DNA of 14,740 nt from Desulfobacteraceae bacterium (GTDB taxonomy: Bacteria; Desulfobacterota; DSM-4660; Desulfatiglandales; B25-G16). The stretch is taken from NCBI GenBank assembly GCA_030615565.1, contig JAUWZC010000035.1:1-14740 (forward strand). Reading direction: 5' to 3'. Position numbers and translations under genes: made by a program. Positions 14,572 to 14,740 of the stretch are shown here, piece after piece; position 1 is the first letter of the stretch, and every line of letters begins with the position of its first letter. Under the pieces are notes generated by a model. It saw nothing but the letters and a program-made list of their open reading frames with translations, had not been told where the DNA came from and made no database searches.

Positions 14572-14697
14572 TTTATCACGCTGAATTTATGAGATTTGGA
14601 TGAAATATGAAAGTGGGAGAGAATCCTTTATATACAATGATGGCAAGTTATCTGGAATTAGCGACTGAAGTCGTTTTGGAACCAATGTCCCCATTTA
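14572..14697. repeat. Repeat R1, right copy
   Basis: These 126 bases match the internal copy at 1057-1182 at all but three positions, with the same sharp ends (TTTATCACGCTGAA to TGTCCCCATTTA). Beyond 14697 the sequence continues as at the window start, not as after 1182, so the two copies have different right-hand neighbours. Confidence 0.85.
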
Positions 14698-14740
14698 GTG
14701 GATGAATTGAGAAGTTTTAAGATGCGGGATATTTTTATGA
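14615..14740. repeat. Right terminal direct repeat (identical to window start)
   Basis: The last 126 bases are identical to positions 1-126. Together with the left copy this implies circularity or a repeat-bounded assembly loop. Confidence 0.95.

Noticed and set aside
1..14740. Plasmid or phage with its own replication genes
   Set aside because: No replication initiator, partition, relaxase, integrase or phage structural gene was found, so circularity rests only on the end overlap.
1..14740. CRISPR array, rRNA or tRNA genes
   Set aside because: No regularly spaced short repeats and no recognisable rRNA or tRNA sequence were seen on either strand by eye.

Overview
The window reads as a stretch of an anaerobic, moderately AT-rich bacterial genome. 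It is most likely a Desulfobacterota-type or similar selenocysteine-using anaerobe; this is an inference from gene content, as there is no rRNA or other marker. TGA works as an ordinary stop for several genes here, for example the regulator, livM and livG. In two small genes near the right end, however, TGA sits in frame exactly where their families carry redox or metal-binding cysteines, and each is followed by a SECIS-like hairpin.

Layout. Positions 1-2000 are eroded accessory DNA. They hold a repeat called R1 here, a reverse-strand pair of small uncharacterised genes (one frameshifted), an IS3-type orfA remnant, and otherwise no convincing gene. Positions 2055-10494 form one tight forward cluster: a GntR/FCD regulator, a single-subunit molybdopterin (Mo/W-bisPGD) enzyme, a complete Liv-type ABC importer (binding protein, two permeases, two ATPases), and a creatininase-family amidohydrolase. 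After a 331-bp gap come a PaaK-like adenylate-forming CoA ligase and an overlapping solitary GHKL/RsbW-like ATPase (10826-12629). A gene-poor stretch (12630-13277) with hairpins and a diverged repeat (R2) follows. A near-consensus sigma-70 promoter then drives a compact two-gene unit (13392-14178): an AhpD/carboxymuconolactone-decarboxylase-like protein with a Sec-x-x-Sec motif, and a CueP-like protein with Sec in place of a copper-ligand cysteine. A second R2 copy and another R1 copy close the window.

How the genes may work together. The Liv cluster looks like a substrate-inducible catabolic island. A solute is captured by the periplasmic binding protein, imported by LivHMGF, modified by the Mo/W enzyme and/or the amidohydrolase, and perhaps activated to a CoA thioester by the ligase. 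The substrate cannot be read from the sequence. The most striking element is the selenoprotein pair: three in-frame TGA codons, all at cysteine positions of two adjacent, independently recognisable families.

The first and last 126 bases of the window are identical. The sequence is therefore either a circular molecule/assembly loop of about 14,614 bp or a segment bounded by identical repeat copies. No replication or mobilisation gene is visible, so the repeat-loop explanation is at least as likely as a plasmid.
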